This document shows, one piece after another, positions 1-8,749 of a stretch of DNA of 64,000 nt. Under the pieces are notes generated by a model. It was not told where the DNA came from and made no database searches. It saw only the letters and a program-made list of their open reading frames with translations. Made by a program: the position numbers and the translations under genes. Numbering within the stretch: the stretch's first letter is position 1; each line of letters begins with the position of its first letter. The stretch lies in NCBI RefSeq assembly GCF_039521365.1, contig NZ_BAAACF010000012.1:124001-188000 (forward strand). Direction: 5' to 3'. Source of the DNA: Clostridium_AW malenominatum (GTDB lineage Bacteria; Bacillota; Clostridia; Clostridiales; Clostridiaceae).

Positions 1-2
1 AT

Positions 3-698
3 AAATTAGTTGGAAGAACAGATTTTTGTGATTATCCTGTAGAAGTTAAGAACGTAGCTTCCGTCGGTAGTTTACAAACCCCAAGTATTGAAAAAATCCT
101 TGAATTAAAACCAGATATAGTAATAGCATCTACTCATTTTCCAAAGGATGTACTTAAAAAGTTAGAAGATTTAACAGTTAAAGTTGTTGCCCTTTATGGA
201 GAAGATAGTTTTGAAGGTGCATACAACACCTTAGAAAAAATGGGTGAAGTTTTAAATGCTAAGGAAAAAGCTAACGAAGTAGTTAATAATATGAAGGAAA
301 AAGTGGAATATGTAGCTTCAAAAGTTAAGGGACTTAATACTCCTTCCTTATATTATGTAATAGATTTTGGTCAATATGGAGATTTTACTGCTACTGGAGA
401 TACCTTTATCCATAAAATGATTCTAATGGCTGGGGGAAAAAATATAGCAGACGACGCTAAAGGATGGAAATATTCTATAGAAAAAGTTTTAGAAAAAAAT
501 CCTAGCATGGTTATTGTTCCAAAATATTTTGATGCTAAAGGGAGAATCGTAAAAACTAATGGATATAAAGATCTAGAGGCTATAAAAAATGGAAAGCTTT
601 TTGAAATAGATAATAATATGCTAGATAGACAAGGACCAAGGCTTGCAGATGGTTTAGAGGAATTAGCTAAAATAATTCATCCTGAAGCTTTTAAATAA
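3..698 (+). CDS. ABC transporter substrate-binding protein (iron-siderophore/heme/cobalamin type), 5' end missing
   Basis: The reading frame is open from the left window edge, so the N-terminus, including the expected lipoprotein signal, lies outside; the visible part is about 231 residues. The stretch SVGSLQTPSIEKILELKPD followed by VIAS is the hallmark of the BtuF/FhuD class III binding-protein fold, and the C-terminal RQGPRLADGLEELAKIIHPE is typical of the family. It would capture a metal chelate outside the membrane and hand it to the permease encoded 9 bp downstream. The substrate (cobalamin, heme or siderophore) cannot be read from sequence. An internal ATG at 240 is not the start, because homologous sequence continues upstream of it. 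Confidence 0.88.
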   Translation, partial: KLVGRTDFCDYPVEVKNVASVGSLQTPSIEKILELKPDIVIASTHFPKDVLKKLEDLTVKVVALYGEDSFEGAYNTLEKMGEVLNAKEKANEVVNNMKEKVEYVASKVKGLNTPSLYYVIDFGQYGDFTATGDTFIHKMILMAGGKNIADDAKGWKYSIEKVLEKNPSMVIVPKYFDAKGRIVKTNGYKDLEAIKNGKLFEIDNNMLDRQGPRLADGLEELAKIIHPEAFK

Positions 699-707
699 GG
701 AGATCTC

Positions 708-1739
708 ATGTCTTATATAAATAAAAGAAAACATAATAAATTTTTATTGATTATACTAATAGGAATATTATTTGCTTTAACTATTATTTCTAGCACTCTT
801 GGTGTGGCAGACATAAGCTTTTATGGGTCTATGAAGATACTATCTTCTAAAATACCTTTTGTAGGTAAATATATTAGCTTAGAGGGAATTTCTAATACTC
901 ATAAGTTAATTATTTTAAATTTAAGATTACCTAGAATTATGTTGTCAGCCCTTGTGGGTGCTGGATTATCAATAGTTGGATGCGTATTTCAAGCAATATT
1001 TAAAAATCCTATGGCAGATCCTTATGTGCTGGGAATTTCTTCTGGCTCTGCCCTGGGTGCTGCTATTGCAATTATACTAGGAGTTAGCGGAGTTACAAGT
1101 TTTGCTTTTACTGGAGCCATACTTACTACTCTTTTGGTTTATAGTATTGCAAAAACTGGAACCAAACTTCCTACAAATACTTTGCTCCTTGCTGGAGTTT
1201 CAGTAGGATTTCTCCTCTCTTCCTTAATATCTTTAATTATGATATTTAATAGAGAACAGGTGGAGAAAATAATATTTTGGACCATGGGAGGGTTAAACAC
1301 TGCCAATTGGAAAGCTGTTTTTTCATTGTTTCCTTTTGTGTTAATAGGTGGTTTTATTATATTTATTTTTTCTAAGGATTTGAATGTAATGCTTACTGGA
1401 GATGAAACTGCTTCTACTTTAGGAATTGAAGTGGATAAAATAAAGAAATTACTACTTACTATTTCTTCTATTATTATAGCTGCTTGTGTGTCTATGAGTG
1501 GAATTATTGGTTTTGTAGGCCTTATTATTCCCCACATGATAAGACTTTTAGTAGGACCTGACCATAGAGTATTACTACCTTTTACTGCTTTAGGTGGAGG
1601 AGTTTTTATGATAATTTCCGATACCTTAGCAAGGACCTTAGTGCCACCGGCGGAAATACCTGTTGGCGCTATTACTTCAATTTTTGGTGCTCCTTACTTC
1701 ATATATCTTTTAATAAGAAATAAAAAGAAGGTGATGTAA
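708..1739 (+). CDS. FecCD/BtuC-family ABC transporter permease
   Basis: A 343-residue polytopic membrane protein with about nine or ten hydrophobic segments, the usual length for BtuC/FecD permeases. The family signatures LRLPRIMLSALVGAGLSIVG and FKNPMADPYVLGISSGSALG (residues about 75-120) and GFVGLIIPHMIRLLVGPDHR (about 265-285, the ATPase-contact helix) are visible. An AGGAGAT ribosome site precedes the ATG. It lies between the binding-protein and ATPase genes with 9 and 2 bp gaps, so the three form one importer operon. Substrate is iron chelate, heme or corrinoid; the nearby Fur-box-like site favours iron, the large B12 locus favours corrinoid. Confidence 0.93.
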   Translation: MSYINKRKHNKFLLIILIGILFALTIISSTLGVADISFYGSMKILSSKIPFVGKYISLEGISNTHKLIILNLRLPRIMLSALVGAGLSIVGCVFQAIFKNPMADPYVLGISSGSALGAAIAIILGVSGVTSFAFTGAILTTLLVYSIAKTGTKLPTNTLLLAGVSVGFLLSSLISLIMIFNREQVEKIIFWTMGGLNTANWKAVFSLFPFVLIGGFIIFIFSKDLNVMLTGDETASTLGIEVDKIKKLLLTISSIIIAACVSMSGIIGFVGLIIPHMIRLLVGPDHRVLLPFTALGGGVFMIISDTLARTLVPPAEIPVGAITSIFGAPYFIYLLIRNKKKVM

Positions 1740-1741
1740 TA

Positions 1742-2557
1742 ATGGAAAATAGCTTTTACTCTATAAACGTTAAGGATTTAAATTATTCCTATGATGATAA
1801 AAAAATATTACAGGATATAAATATAAGTTTAGAAAAAAATAAATTTTATTCCATTATTGGTCCTAATGGTTCTGGGAAAACTACTTTATTAAAAAATATA
1901 GCTAGAATTCTTCCTCCCCAAAAAGAATGTATATATATTGATGGAAAAGAAATTAATTCTTACAAAGTAAGAGATTTAGCAAAAAAAATGGCTTCCGTTC
2001 CCCAAAATACAAATATAGATTTTGATTTCACCGTTCTAGATATTATACTTATGGGAAGAAGCCCTTATTTGAAGGCTTTTCAAAATGAGGGAGAGAAGGA
2101 TTTAAAGATTGCTCATGAAGTCATGGAGATGACAAATACTTGGCATTTAAAAGATAAAAATATAAATGAACTAAGTGGTGGAGAACGTCAAAGGGTTATA
2201 ATCGCTAGAGCCCTTGCTCAAGAAAGTGAAATAATTTTGCTAGATGAGCCAATTTCTAATTTAGATATGCAACATCAACTAGAAATATTAGATACGGTAA
2301 AGTATTTAAATAGAGAGGTTACCATTGTTGCAGTACTACACGATTTAAATTTAGCTGGAGAGTACAGCGATTATATATTAATGCTTAAAGAAGGTAAAAT
2401 CCTATCTTCTGGAAAACCTGAACAGGTGTTAACGGAGAAAAATATAAAAGAAACCTACAACATGGATACTTATATTTTAAAAAATCCTGTTACAGGAAAA
2501 CCTCATATTATTCCAGTTAGCAAACGCTCCTTAATAGAAAAAACCTTGGTGATTTAA
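1742..2557 (+). CDS. ABC transporter ATP-binding protein (FepC/BtuD type)
   Basis: A 271-residue ATPase that would power the importer encoded immediately upstream. Walker A GPNGSGKTT (about residues 39-47), Q-loop SVPQNTN, signature LSGGERQRV, Walker B IILLDEP and the switch histidine in VLHDLNLA are all intact and in order. Length is normal for the family. Its last 4 bp overlap the 3' end of the convergent DUF3793 gene, so no separate terminator fits between them. Confidence 0.94.
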   Translation: MENSFYSINVKDLNYSYDDKKILQDINISLEKNKFYSIIGPNGSGKTTLLKNIARILPPQKECIYIDGKEINSYKVRDLAKKMASVPQNTNIDFDFTVLDIILMGRSPYLKAFQNEGEKDLKIAHEVMEMTNTWHLKDKNINELSGGERQRVIIARALAQESEIILLDEPISNLDMQHQLEILDTVKYLNREVTIVAVLHDLNLAGEYSDYILMLKEGKILSSGKPEQVLTEKNIKETYNMDTYILKNPVTGKPHIIPVSKRSLIEKTLVI

Positions 2558-3150
2558 TTAATCCAAGGTTTTATTTCTTTTCTAACATCTCTTAATACTC
2601 TTATTTTCGCATCATCATAGGCTTTAAAGGTTTCTAAAGCTTCTTCTAAGTTATAATACACTTTCCAATATCCATAGGTTATAAAATCTTCCTTTGGATT
2701 ATGCATAAAAGCTTCTACGTCATCTAACGGTATACCCAAAAATATACCTATTTCATGGGGACAGAAATCCTCATATCTTTTTTTCAGTATTTCTAGTACT
2801 TCTCCTAAGTCCATTTCCTTTGTATATCCAAACTGATTTAAAAAAGAAATATTTCTAGAGTTGAAAATTTGATTTTCCAGTCTATGCTTTTTATAAAATA
2901 AAACTGTAAAAGTTTCTCCTGTATCTTTTATTTTAAATGCTTCTACATTGTAGCGAGTTAGAAACTCCTCACCATAATCCCTCCACATTCCATATAGATT
3001 TTTATTATCCTTTGAAAAAGTTAATATACATGATGGTTTGTTTCCTTGTATAACAGGTCCGATATTATAAGCTGTCATATAAAACATATAATCTTTATCT
3101 TCTAATTCCTTAATCATTTTAAGGGTTCCTATAACTTCAACTTGACTCAT
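2554..3150 (-). CDS. DUF3793 family protein
   Basis: About 198 residues, soluble, resembling the clostridial DUF3793 family: a central YxxGPVIQGxKPSxILTF-like stretch and the C-terminal CPHEIGIFLGIPLDDVEAFM segment. The biochemical function is unknown; relatives often sit beside iron or heme transport genes. ATG at 3150 is preferred over ATG at 3159, because AAAGG at 3161-3165 gives a normal spacing only to the former. A Fur-box-like sequence lies 20 bp upstream of the start, and the gene converges on the ABC importer, so I infer an iron-linked role. Confidence 0.72.
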   Translation of the reverse strand: MSQVEVIGTLKMIKELEDKDYMFYMTAYNIGPVIQGNKPSCILTFSKDNKNLYGMWRDYGEEFLTRYNVEAFKIKDTGETFTVLFYKKHRLENQIFNSRNISFLNQFGYTKEMDLGEVLEILKKRYEDFCPHEIGIFLGIPLDDVEAFMHNPKEDFITYGYWKVYYNLEEALETFKAYDDAKIRVLRDVRKEIKPWIN

Positions 3151-3170
3151 GACATTCATCCTTTCTAATT

Positions 3171-3189
3171 GATATTGATTATCATTAAC
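3171..3189 (-). promoter_or_regulatory. Fur-box-like operator
   Basis: GATATTGATTATCATTAAC matches the classical 19-bp Fur box (GATAATGATAATCATTATC) at 16 of 19 positions. It lies just upstream of the DUF3793 start, where a repressor would block the promoter. Identification rests on the consensus only. Confidence 0.6.
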
Positions 3190-3226
3190 AATTATACTAT
3201 ATTTATCCGATGATTGCCACTCTAAT

Positions 3227-3317
3227 TTTCCACCTTCTTCAAAGTGGAAACTAAGAGCGGCTACATCCCTGGATAACGATTTCTAAGAATCAGGTGGAGT
3301 AAAAGTCCATCTGATTC
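3227..3317 (+). other. Two hairpins, possible end of a lost IS200/IS605-type element or structured RNA
   Basis: Two stem-loops stand close together in the gene-free stretch 3151-3538. TTTCCAC (3227-3233) pairs with GTGGAAA (3244-3250). GAATCAGGTGGA (3287-3298) pairs with TCCATCTGATTC (3306-3317) apart from one G-T wobble, with a loop of GTAAAAG. The composition, with AAGAGCGGCTACATCCCTGG between them, is unlike the AT-rich flanks and resembles right ends of clostridial IS200/IS605 elements. No transposase or TnpB remnant is present, so the assignment is tentative. Confidence 0.35.
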
Positions 3318-3474
3318 AAGAACTCTGTTTATATAACATTTTAAATACCTTTACTATATTATTTGCAGAAGGAGTATTATTGATACTAAAATTTCCACCT
3401 ATATATAAATTTCTATAAATATAGAATCAAACATTATATGCTATTTCATATGATTAAAAAAACAATTATAGATA

Positions 3475-3483
3475 TGCTATAAT
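3475..3483 (+). promoter_or_regulatory. Extended -10 promoter for the small membrane protein
   Basis: A perfect TATAAT (3478-3483) is preceded by TGC, giving an extended -10 (TGn) motif; no good -35 is visible. It sits about 55 bp upstream of the ATG at 3539. The rest of 3318-3538 is AT-rich with no gene. Confidence 0.5.
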
Positions 3484-3538
3484 GAATTCATAATGGTAAT
3501 TTTATACGACATAAATAAAAATATATGGAGGTATAGTT

Positions 3539-3823
3539 ATGTGGGTAATATTAGGGGTTATTGCAATAGTAGTAACTTTTATAAATCTTTATTTGTATAA
3601 AGCAGGAAAGGATTATAAGCTTGCTATGGCGATGGGATTATCATTTACAGCATTAACACTTTGTGCAGAATACAGTCTTGTATCGGTGTGGGTAGAAGTG
3701 GAAGATTGGGCAGCTTTAATGGATGTAGTACCTGGTATGGAAAGGGCATTATGGTTTTTGACAATTGTTTCTATCTTACTAAATATAGCACCTATACTTT
3801 TAGAACGAAAAGGTAAGAAATAA
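3539..3823 (+). CDS. Small three-helix membrane protein of unknown function
   Basis: A 94-residue protein with hydrophobic segments at about 2-20, 29-50 and 68-88 and a basic C-terminus ERKGKK, so it is almost certainly an inner-membrane protein. A good ribosome site (GGAGGTATAGTT) precedes the ATG, and an extended -10 promoter lies upstream. A conserved-looking acidic loop, WVEVEDWAALMDVVPGMER, separates helices two and three. I do not recognise the family; nothing around it points to a function. Confidence 0.7.
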   Translation: MWVILGVIAIVVTFINLYLYKAGKDYKLAMAMGLSFTALTLCAEYSLVSVWVEVEDWAALMDVVPGMERALWFLTIVSILLNIAPILLERKGKK

Positions 3824-4034
3824 TGACTTATTGTCATATCATTCTAATTTAGCGTCACAACAATAAAAACCGAATAATTATTCTATACACCGTATTATTC
3901 AGAAATGAATTTGTGGTATTTTTTACGTCGCAATTCAAAGAAATAGCGAGAGATTATTAAAATGCATCCTATGCTAAGGCTCAGGTTAGGTGGAAATGTG
4001 AACATTTTGCCAAGTAATTACTGAAATATGAAAC

Positions 4035-4059
4035 AAGACCAGCAAAGTTTGCTGGTCTT
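4035..4059. terminator. Hairpin between the small membrane protein and asnA
   Basis: AAGACCAGCAAA (from 4035) is followed by its near-exact complement TTTGCTGGTCTT. The stem lies 15 bp beyond the asnA stop codon. T-rich sequence follows on both strands but no long T-run, so it probably terminates asnA with moderate strength. Confidence 0.6.
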
Positions 4060-4074
4060 TATATTACTTACAAA

Positions 4075-5097
4075 TTATAATATCTTTATTCCTTTTTCCT
4101 CACATACCTTTATCATTTCTTCTGGCCAAATTGAAGATTGTACTTCTCCTATGTGAGCCTTCTTTAAGAAGAACATGCACATTCTTGATTGACCAATACC
4201 TCCACCTACTGTGTATGGTAATTTCTTTTCTAAAAGTAATTTATGGAATTCTAAATTCTTTCTTTCTTCACAATTAGCTAATTTTAATTGTTTTAATAAG
4301 GAATCTTCATCTACTCTTATGCCCATAGAAGATAGCTCTAGAGCCTTTCCAAGTACTGGATTCCAGAAAAGTATGTCTCCATTTAATTCCCAATCGTCAT
4401 AGTCTGGAGCTCTTCCATCATGTTTTTCTCCTGAGGCTAAAGTTTTACCTATTTGCATTAGGAATACCGCCCCCTTTTCCTTACAGATAGCGTCTTCTCT
4501 TTCCTTAGAAGTAAGTCCTGGATATAGGTTTTCTAGTTCTTGAGAAGTTATAAATGTAATTTCTTCTGGTAGAGTTTCTTCTAAAAATGGATATCTTTCT
4601 GCCACTTTCTTTTCTGTTTCTTTGAAAGCTTCATATATCTTTCTTACTATATTCTGTAGATAATCCCCATTTCTATCTTCTTTTCTTAAAACTTTTTCCC
4701 AGTCCCATTGGTCTACATATATAGAGTGAATATTGTCTAAATCCTCATCTCTTCTAATTGCATTCATATCGGTATACAAGCCTTCACCCACGTTGAAATC
4801 ATATCTATAAAGGGCCATTCTCTTCCACTTTGCTAGTGAATGCACTATTTCAGCTGGAGCTTCTTCATCATCTTTTACAGTAAAAGATACTGGTCTTTCC
4901 ACTCCGCTTAAGTTATCATTAAGCCCCTTATCACATCTTACAAATAAAGGTGCTGATACCCTTATTAAGTTTAGTTTATGAGCTAATGCCCTTTCAAAGG
5001 TGTCTTTAACACATTTAAGTGCAATAGCAGTCTCCTTTAAATCTAGCTCCGTCTTGTAGCCTTCTGGAATTGTAATTCTTTCATCGTATTTTCCCAT
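4075..5097 (-). CDS. asnA: Aspartate--ammonia ligase (asparagine synthetase A)
   Basis: AsnA makes asparagine from aspartate, ATP and ammonia. At 340 residues it has the normal length. Recognisable class II synthetase-like segments are [12 protein letters not shown] near residues 43-54, [12 protein letters not shown], and the C-terminal [16 protein letters not shown] motif 3. TAGGAGGTAAAAGAT precedes the ATG. The gene is single and is controlled by the T-box leader directly upstream, which fits asparagine supply control. No neighbouring gene shares the pathway. Confidence 0.96.
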   Translation of the reverse strand: MGKYDERITIPEGYKTELDLKETAIALKCVKDTFERALAHKLNLIRVSAPLFVRCDKGLNDNLSGVERPVSFTVKDDEEAPAEIVHSLAKWKRMALYRYDFNVGEGLYTDMNAIRRDEDLDNIHSIYVDQWDWEKVLRKEDRNGDYLQNIVRKIYEAFKETEKKVAERYPFLEETLPEEITFITSQELENLYPGLTSKEREDAICKEKGAVFLMQIGKTLASGEKHDGRAPDYDDWELNGDILFWNPVLGKALELSSMGIRVDEDSLLKQLKLANCEERKNLEFHKLLLEKKLPYTVGGGIGQSRMCMFFLKKAHIGEVQSSIWPEEMIKVCEEKGIKIL

Positions 5098-5122
5098 ATC
5101 TTTTACCTCCTAAATTTTATAT

Positions 5123-5405
5123 AAAAAAAATACCTTTCATCCCACAAAGGGACGAAAGGTATATATCTTCCGCGGTACCACCCTAATTAGCTTAATAAAA
5201 AGCTCATCTTAGCACTAAAGTATCTATCAATACTTCTCCTTACTAACGGTGGAGAACCGTCTAAGCCTACTTTCCTTAAAGGATTTTGGTTAGAGACTCA
5301 GAGATGTTCTTCGGTATAACTTTCGTACAGGGCTCTCACTATCCCCCACTCGCTAAAACTACCTTTTACACTTACTCTTCTCATCATAGTCTTTGATTTT
5401 CTCTA
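5123..5405 (-). promoter_or_regulatory. T-box riboswitch leader of asnA, likely tRNA-Asn specific
   Basis: On the minus strand the leader carries the T-box core AGGGTGGTACCGCGG (5168-5182 region), a long stem I and a terminator made of ATACCTTTCGTCC and its complement GGGATGAAAGGTAT, followed by eight T. The core can pair as antiterminator when uncharged tRNA binds. The sequence GAAGAACATCTCTGAG on the 3' side of stem I contains AAC, the asparagine codon expected for an asnA leader. Specifier assignment is inferred, not structure-checked. Confidence 0.93.
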
Positions 5406-5419
5406 ATTAATTAAACTAT

Positions 5420-5448
5420 ATTATATAGGTTTTAATTGCTATTGTCAA
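5420..5448 (-). promoter_or_regulatory. Consensus sigma-A promoter of the asnA T-box transcript
   Basis: Minus strand TTGACA (5443-5448) and TATAAT (5420-5425) are both perfect and separated by 17 bp. Transcription would start about 10 bp before the T-box leader. Confidence 0.88.
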
Positions 5449-5467
5449 TATCTTTCCCAATTTTCTT

Positions 5468-6316
5468 TTATTTATTTATCCAATTTAATAATTGTGAATA
5501 ATTTTTTTCTATATCATTATATCCCATATTGTATAAAGCTTCTAGCTTTTCTTTATTTCTTTCTATTCTACCTACTTTTATGTTGCCTTCTGGTCTTATA
5601 ACAAATACCTTTCCTTCTTCTTCTAATTTTTCTATGTAGTCTAAGGTTTCATTGTAATTCTTATATCTATTTAAAATAGCTTCAATTAAATTATCGTACC
5701 CAGAATATACTTTTTTAACTAAACCTTTATGTTTGAAAGGTGTCTTTCTATATTCCTTTGGTCTGGTTAATATTATTACATTTTTTTCATTGCCATCTTC
5801 AATAGATTTTTTAATTGGTATAGAATCCGCTATACCTCCATCTAGCAAAAATTTCTCCTTATACTTAACTATAGGCGCTATAAAAGGAAGACTTGCTGAA
5901 GCTTTAATTATAGTTAAAATATCTTCTTCTCTACTTTTATTAAAATAAACAGGCTCCCCAGTTACACAATCTGTAGCAACCACTACAAACTTTTCCTTAG
6001 AATTAAAAAAGGTGTCATAATCAAAGATATTTAATTTATTTGGTATCTGATTATACATAAAATCTAGTCCAAATATGCTTTTGCACTTTAAAAAATTTCT
6101 ATAACCAATATATCTTGGATCCCTTATATATCCTACATTAATATCCTTACTTCTTCCTATTTGTTTTGATATATACGAACAACCATTGCAAGCCCCCATA
6201 GAAACCCCTATGGTATACGGGAAATATAGATTTTTTTCCATAAAAAAATCTAATACTCCTGCTGTATATAACCCCCTCATTCCTCCGCCTTCTAGTATTA
6301 ACCCTATGTTTTCCAT
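5468..6316 (-). CDS. Patatin-like phospholipase (YjjU type)
   Basis: A 282-residue patatin-family serine hydrolase. The oxyanion-hole glycine motif EGGGMRG (about residues 9-15), the nucleophile elbow GVSMG with Ser39, and the catalytic aspartate motif LDGGIADSIP (about residue 160) give the complete Ser-Asp dyad. No signal peptide is seen, so it is cytoplasmic or membrane-associated and probably acts on acyl lipids; the true substrate is unknown. GAGGAGA stands before the ATG. It appears monocistronic, with its start near the asnA-divergent region's far side and no functional neighbour. Confidence 0.9.
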   Translation of the reverse strand: MENIGLILEGGGMRGLYTAGVLDFFMEKNLYFPYTIGVSMGACNGCSYISKQIGRSKDINVGYIRDPRYIGYRNFLKCKSIFGLDFMYNQIPNKLNIFDYDTFFNSKEKFVVVATDCVTGEPVYFNKSREEDILTIIKASASLPFIAPIVKYKEKFLLDGGIADSIPIKKSIEDGNEKNVIILTRPKEYRKTPFKHKGLVKKVYSGYDNLIEAILNRYKNYNETLDYIEKLEEEGKVFVIRPEGNIKVGRIERNKEKLEALYNMGYNDIEKNYSQLLNWINK

Positions 6317-6517
6317 GTTGTTCTCTCCTCGTCACTCTTCTCTTTACTTAAAAATCATATTTATATTATAACTCCAATTATTTTAAAATTTAAGAGTTCT
6401 TCTATAAATTCATATGTACTTAACACTTTATTCACATTTCTCTCCTCTTAATCAGTTATATAATTGGCACCATTGGCTAATAATAGAAATATAAATCAAT
6501 GGAAGGAAGTAATTAAA

Positions 6518-7201
6518 ATGAATACTATGAAAAAGAAAATAATTATTGCATTGACCTTCGTTACATTATGTTGCACAGCATTAGGTTTTTCTTATTCAGA
6601 ACTAAAAAAGAAAACAGCTCCATCAAATGATGCTGTAAATTTATCAGTGGAAGATAAAGTAAGTCAAACTCCTATAGTTATATATAATACTCATGTAGAT
6701 GAAGAATATAATTTTGGTAAAAATGTTATTGATGTAGGAAAAATTATTAGTAACAACCTAAAAAAAGAAGGATTAAATAGTAATTTTATAGAGGTTAGTC
6801 CTCCTTCATCTTACTTAGAATCGTACCCTAACTCACGGGAAACCATAAAAAACAAAGCCTCAAATTACGATAAATCTGTATTATTAGATATTCATAGACA
6901 GGTTAGCAATGATTCAAAAACAAATAACCGTAGCATTCTCCTTGTTCTTTCTAAAAACAGTCCTAATTATGAGAGTAACAAAAGTTTTGCTGATTCCCTT
7001 ATGAAAGAAATTAATGAGATAGGAAAAGTAAAAGCAGATATATACCTCTTTAATAAAGGAATTAATTATTTTAATCAGGACTTGGCTAAAAACTCTCTCA
7101 TTGTGGAAATTGGTAGTGAAAAATCAACTGCTGAAGATGTTAATGCTTGTATAAGTACACTAGTTTCAGCATTAAAAAAGGTTAATATCAGCTCTTTTTA
7201 A
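6518..7201 (+). CDS. SpoIIP-family cell-wall amidase-like protein, short form
   Basis: A 227-residue protein with an N-terminal signal anchor (KKKIIIALTFVTLCCTALGF). The rest resembles the catalytic domain of sporulation protein SpoIIP: VIYNTHVDEEY near residue 55, VIDVGKIISNNLKKEG, then DIHRQ near 130 and a late VEIGS acidic motif, covering the expected His/Glu residues. Bacillus SpoIIP is about 400 residues, so the long N-terminal region is missing. ATG at 6518 is preferred to the upstream 6464 because GGAAGGAAGT precedes it and the signal sequence begins there. It may act in engulfment or be a paralog with another wall role. Confidence 0.72.
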   Translation: MNTMKKKIIIALTFVTLCCTALGFSYSELKKKTAPSNDAVNLSVEDKVSQTPIVIYNTHVDEEYNFGKNVIDVGKIISNNLKKEGLNSNFIEVSPPSSYLESYPNSRETIKNKASNYDKSVLLDIHRQVSNDSKTNNRSILLVLSKNSPNYESNKSFADSLMKEINEIGKVKADIYLFNKGINYFNQDLAKNSLIVEIGSEKSTAEDVNACISTLVSALKKVNISSF

Positions 7202-7215
7202 CTTGAATAAAACGA

Positions 7216-7262
7216 AATAAAGTAAGGATATCTTTTCAACTTAAAGTATCCTTACTTTATTT
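7216..7262. terminator. Bidirectional terminator between spoIIP-like gene and thiE
   Basis: AATAAAGTAAGGATA and its complement TATCCTTACTTTATT flank a short loop, with T-rich ends in both directions. It lies between two convergent genes. Confidence 0.85.
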
Positions 7263-7267
7263 TATAA

Positions 7268-7903
7268 TTAACTATTACATTTCACAGAAATAATCTTTGA
7301 CTTTAATTCAGCTGCAGCTTTTTCAGGATTTTCACTTTTCATTATAGCAGAGACCACTGCAATTCCATCAATAGGACTATCTTTCAAAATATCACAGTTA
7401 TCCTTATTTAGTCCCCCTATTGCTACGACGGGGATATCTACAGTATTACAGATATCATTCAGTGTGGAAACCTTCGTAATAATTGTAGCTACCTTTGTTG
7501 TTGTAGGATAAATTGCCCCGACCCCTAGGTAATCAGCGCCCTCCGCCGCAGCCTTTTCAGCTTGGGTAACAGTTTTTGCCGTTGCGCCAATAATTTTATC
7601 CTTACCCATTAGTTTTCTTGCAACTGAAACAGGTATATCACTTTGTCCAACATGAACTCCTGCTGCTCCTGAAGCCATTGCAACATCTATTCTGTCATCA
7701 ATTATCAATGGAATATCATACTTATCTGTAATTTCCTTAACCTTAATTGCAAGATTAAGATAGTCATAGCCACTTCTTTCTTTTTCTCTTAACTGTAGTA
7801 GCGTTACTCCACCTTTGCAGGCTTGTTCAACCTTTGAAAGAAACACCTCTTCTTCAAGATTAGTACTGTCAGTTACTAAATAAAGAGTCATATCAAGTTT
7901 CAT
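7268..7903 (-). CDS. thiE: Thiamine phosphate synthase
   Basis: ThiE joins hydroxymethylpyrimidine diphosphate to thiazole phosphate to give thiamine phosphate. The protein is 211 residues, normal for the family. LYLVTD at the N-terminus, LLQLREKE, LIIDDRIDVA, GVHVGQSDIPV, IIGATAKT, YLGVGAIYPTTTK and VAIGGLN are the TIM-barrel substrate-binding motifs. It is the last gene of thiW-thiM-thiE, 21 bp after thiM, under the TPP riboswitch. AGAGAGGAT precedes the ATG. Confidence 0.96.
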   Translation of the reverse strand: MKLDMTLYLVTDSTNLEEEVFLSKVEQACKGGVTLLQLREKERSGYDYLNLAIKVKEITDKYDIPLIIDDRIDVAMASGAAGVHVGQSDIPVSVARKLMGKDKIIGATAKTVTQAEKAAAEGADYLGVGAIYPTTTKVATIITKVSTLNDICNTVDIPVVAIGGLNKDNCDILKDSPIDGIAVVSAIMKSENPEKAAAELKSKIISVKCNS

Positions 7904-7924
7904 TTTTTATCCTCTCTTTTCATT

Positions 7925-8749
7925 TTAACTTATTCGAATTTTTTCTTCTATCATATAATCAGAAATACTGAACATATTATCTATAAGCTCAATTTTGAAA
8001 CTTCCACTTCCCTTAACATGGGCAGAAAGTTCACCGCATATTCCCATAAGGGCTATCGCTAATACAGTACCGCCTAGTATATTTCCAGAAGAAATATAGC
8101 TTGCTATAAGAGCATTCACCATACATCCTGTCCCAGTTATCATTGAAAGCATTTCACACCCGTTTTTTATCAAATATGTATCAGTACCGTTTGTTATTAT
8201 ATCTACTACTCCTGTTGCAGCAATAACAGCACCTGTTTTTAAAGAAAGCTCCTTTAGCATTGCTATGCTTTCATCAGAGTTATCCTCTGTAACAACATCG
8301 CATGCCCCAACGTCAATTCCCTCTGCATTACTTTTTATACCACAGATTGCTTTCATTTCGGACATATTTCCCTTAATAACGCTTGGATGACATTCATAAA
8401 GGAATTTCTTTGCATAATCAAGACGAAGTCCACTACAACCTACCCCTACAATGTCAATTACAGAGGGAATATTTTTTTCAAGGGCTGTTTTGCCTGAAAT
8501 CATCATAGACTTCATTCTATTGTCCGTTATATTTCCAAGGTTTACTCCAAGCGCTTTAGATGAGGCAGTAATTTCCGAAACCTCGTCGGGATGTTCAGCC
8601 ATAATAGGTTTTGCACCCACAGCTAGAACCATATTTGCGCAATCATTTATTGAAATATGATTTGTAATACAATGGATAAGCGGTTTTTCCCACTTAACAC
8701 TCTGTCTTATTTGCAATAGGTTGTTTGTTGTCAGCTTCTGATTTATCAT
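7925..8749 (-). CDS. thiM: Hydroxyethylthiazole kinase
   Basis: ThiM phosphorylates the thiamine thiazole, a salvage step that supplies ThiE. The 274-residue protein has PLIHCITNHISINDCAN near residue 24, VLAVGAKPIMAEHPDE, VIDIVGVGCSGLR, VIKGNMSEM and the ATP/active-site MITGTGCMVNALIA. The ATG at 8749 lies inside the end of thiW, an overlap of 56 bp in another frame; family alignment supports this start because the LxxIR...PLIHCITN spacing is preserved. With ThiW it forms a thiazole uptake and trapping pair. Confidence 0.95.
   Translation of the reverse strand: MINQKLTTNNLLQIRQSVKWEKPLIHCITNHISINDCANMVLAVGAKPIMAEHPDEVSEITASSKALGVNLGNITDNRMKSMMISGKTALEKNIPSVIDIVGVGCSGLRLDYAKKFLYECHPSVIKGNMSEMKAICGIKSNAEGIDVGACDVVTEDNSDESIAMLKELSLKTGAVIAATGVVDIITNGTDTYLIKNGCEMLSMITGTGCMVNALIASYISSGNILGGTVLAIALMGICGELSAHVKGSGSFKIELIDNMFSISDYMIEEKIRIS

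Noticed and set aside
3915..4073. Possible decayed coding stretch after the small membrane protein
   Set aside because: A translated segment with two stops looks protein-like (for example VRWKCEHFAK), but I could not tie it to a family, so it is not listed as a pseudogene.
6147..6371. Two short frames around the patatin gene start
   Set aside because: Both overlap the patatin N-terminus in other frames and have no ribosome site or domain.
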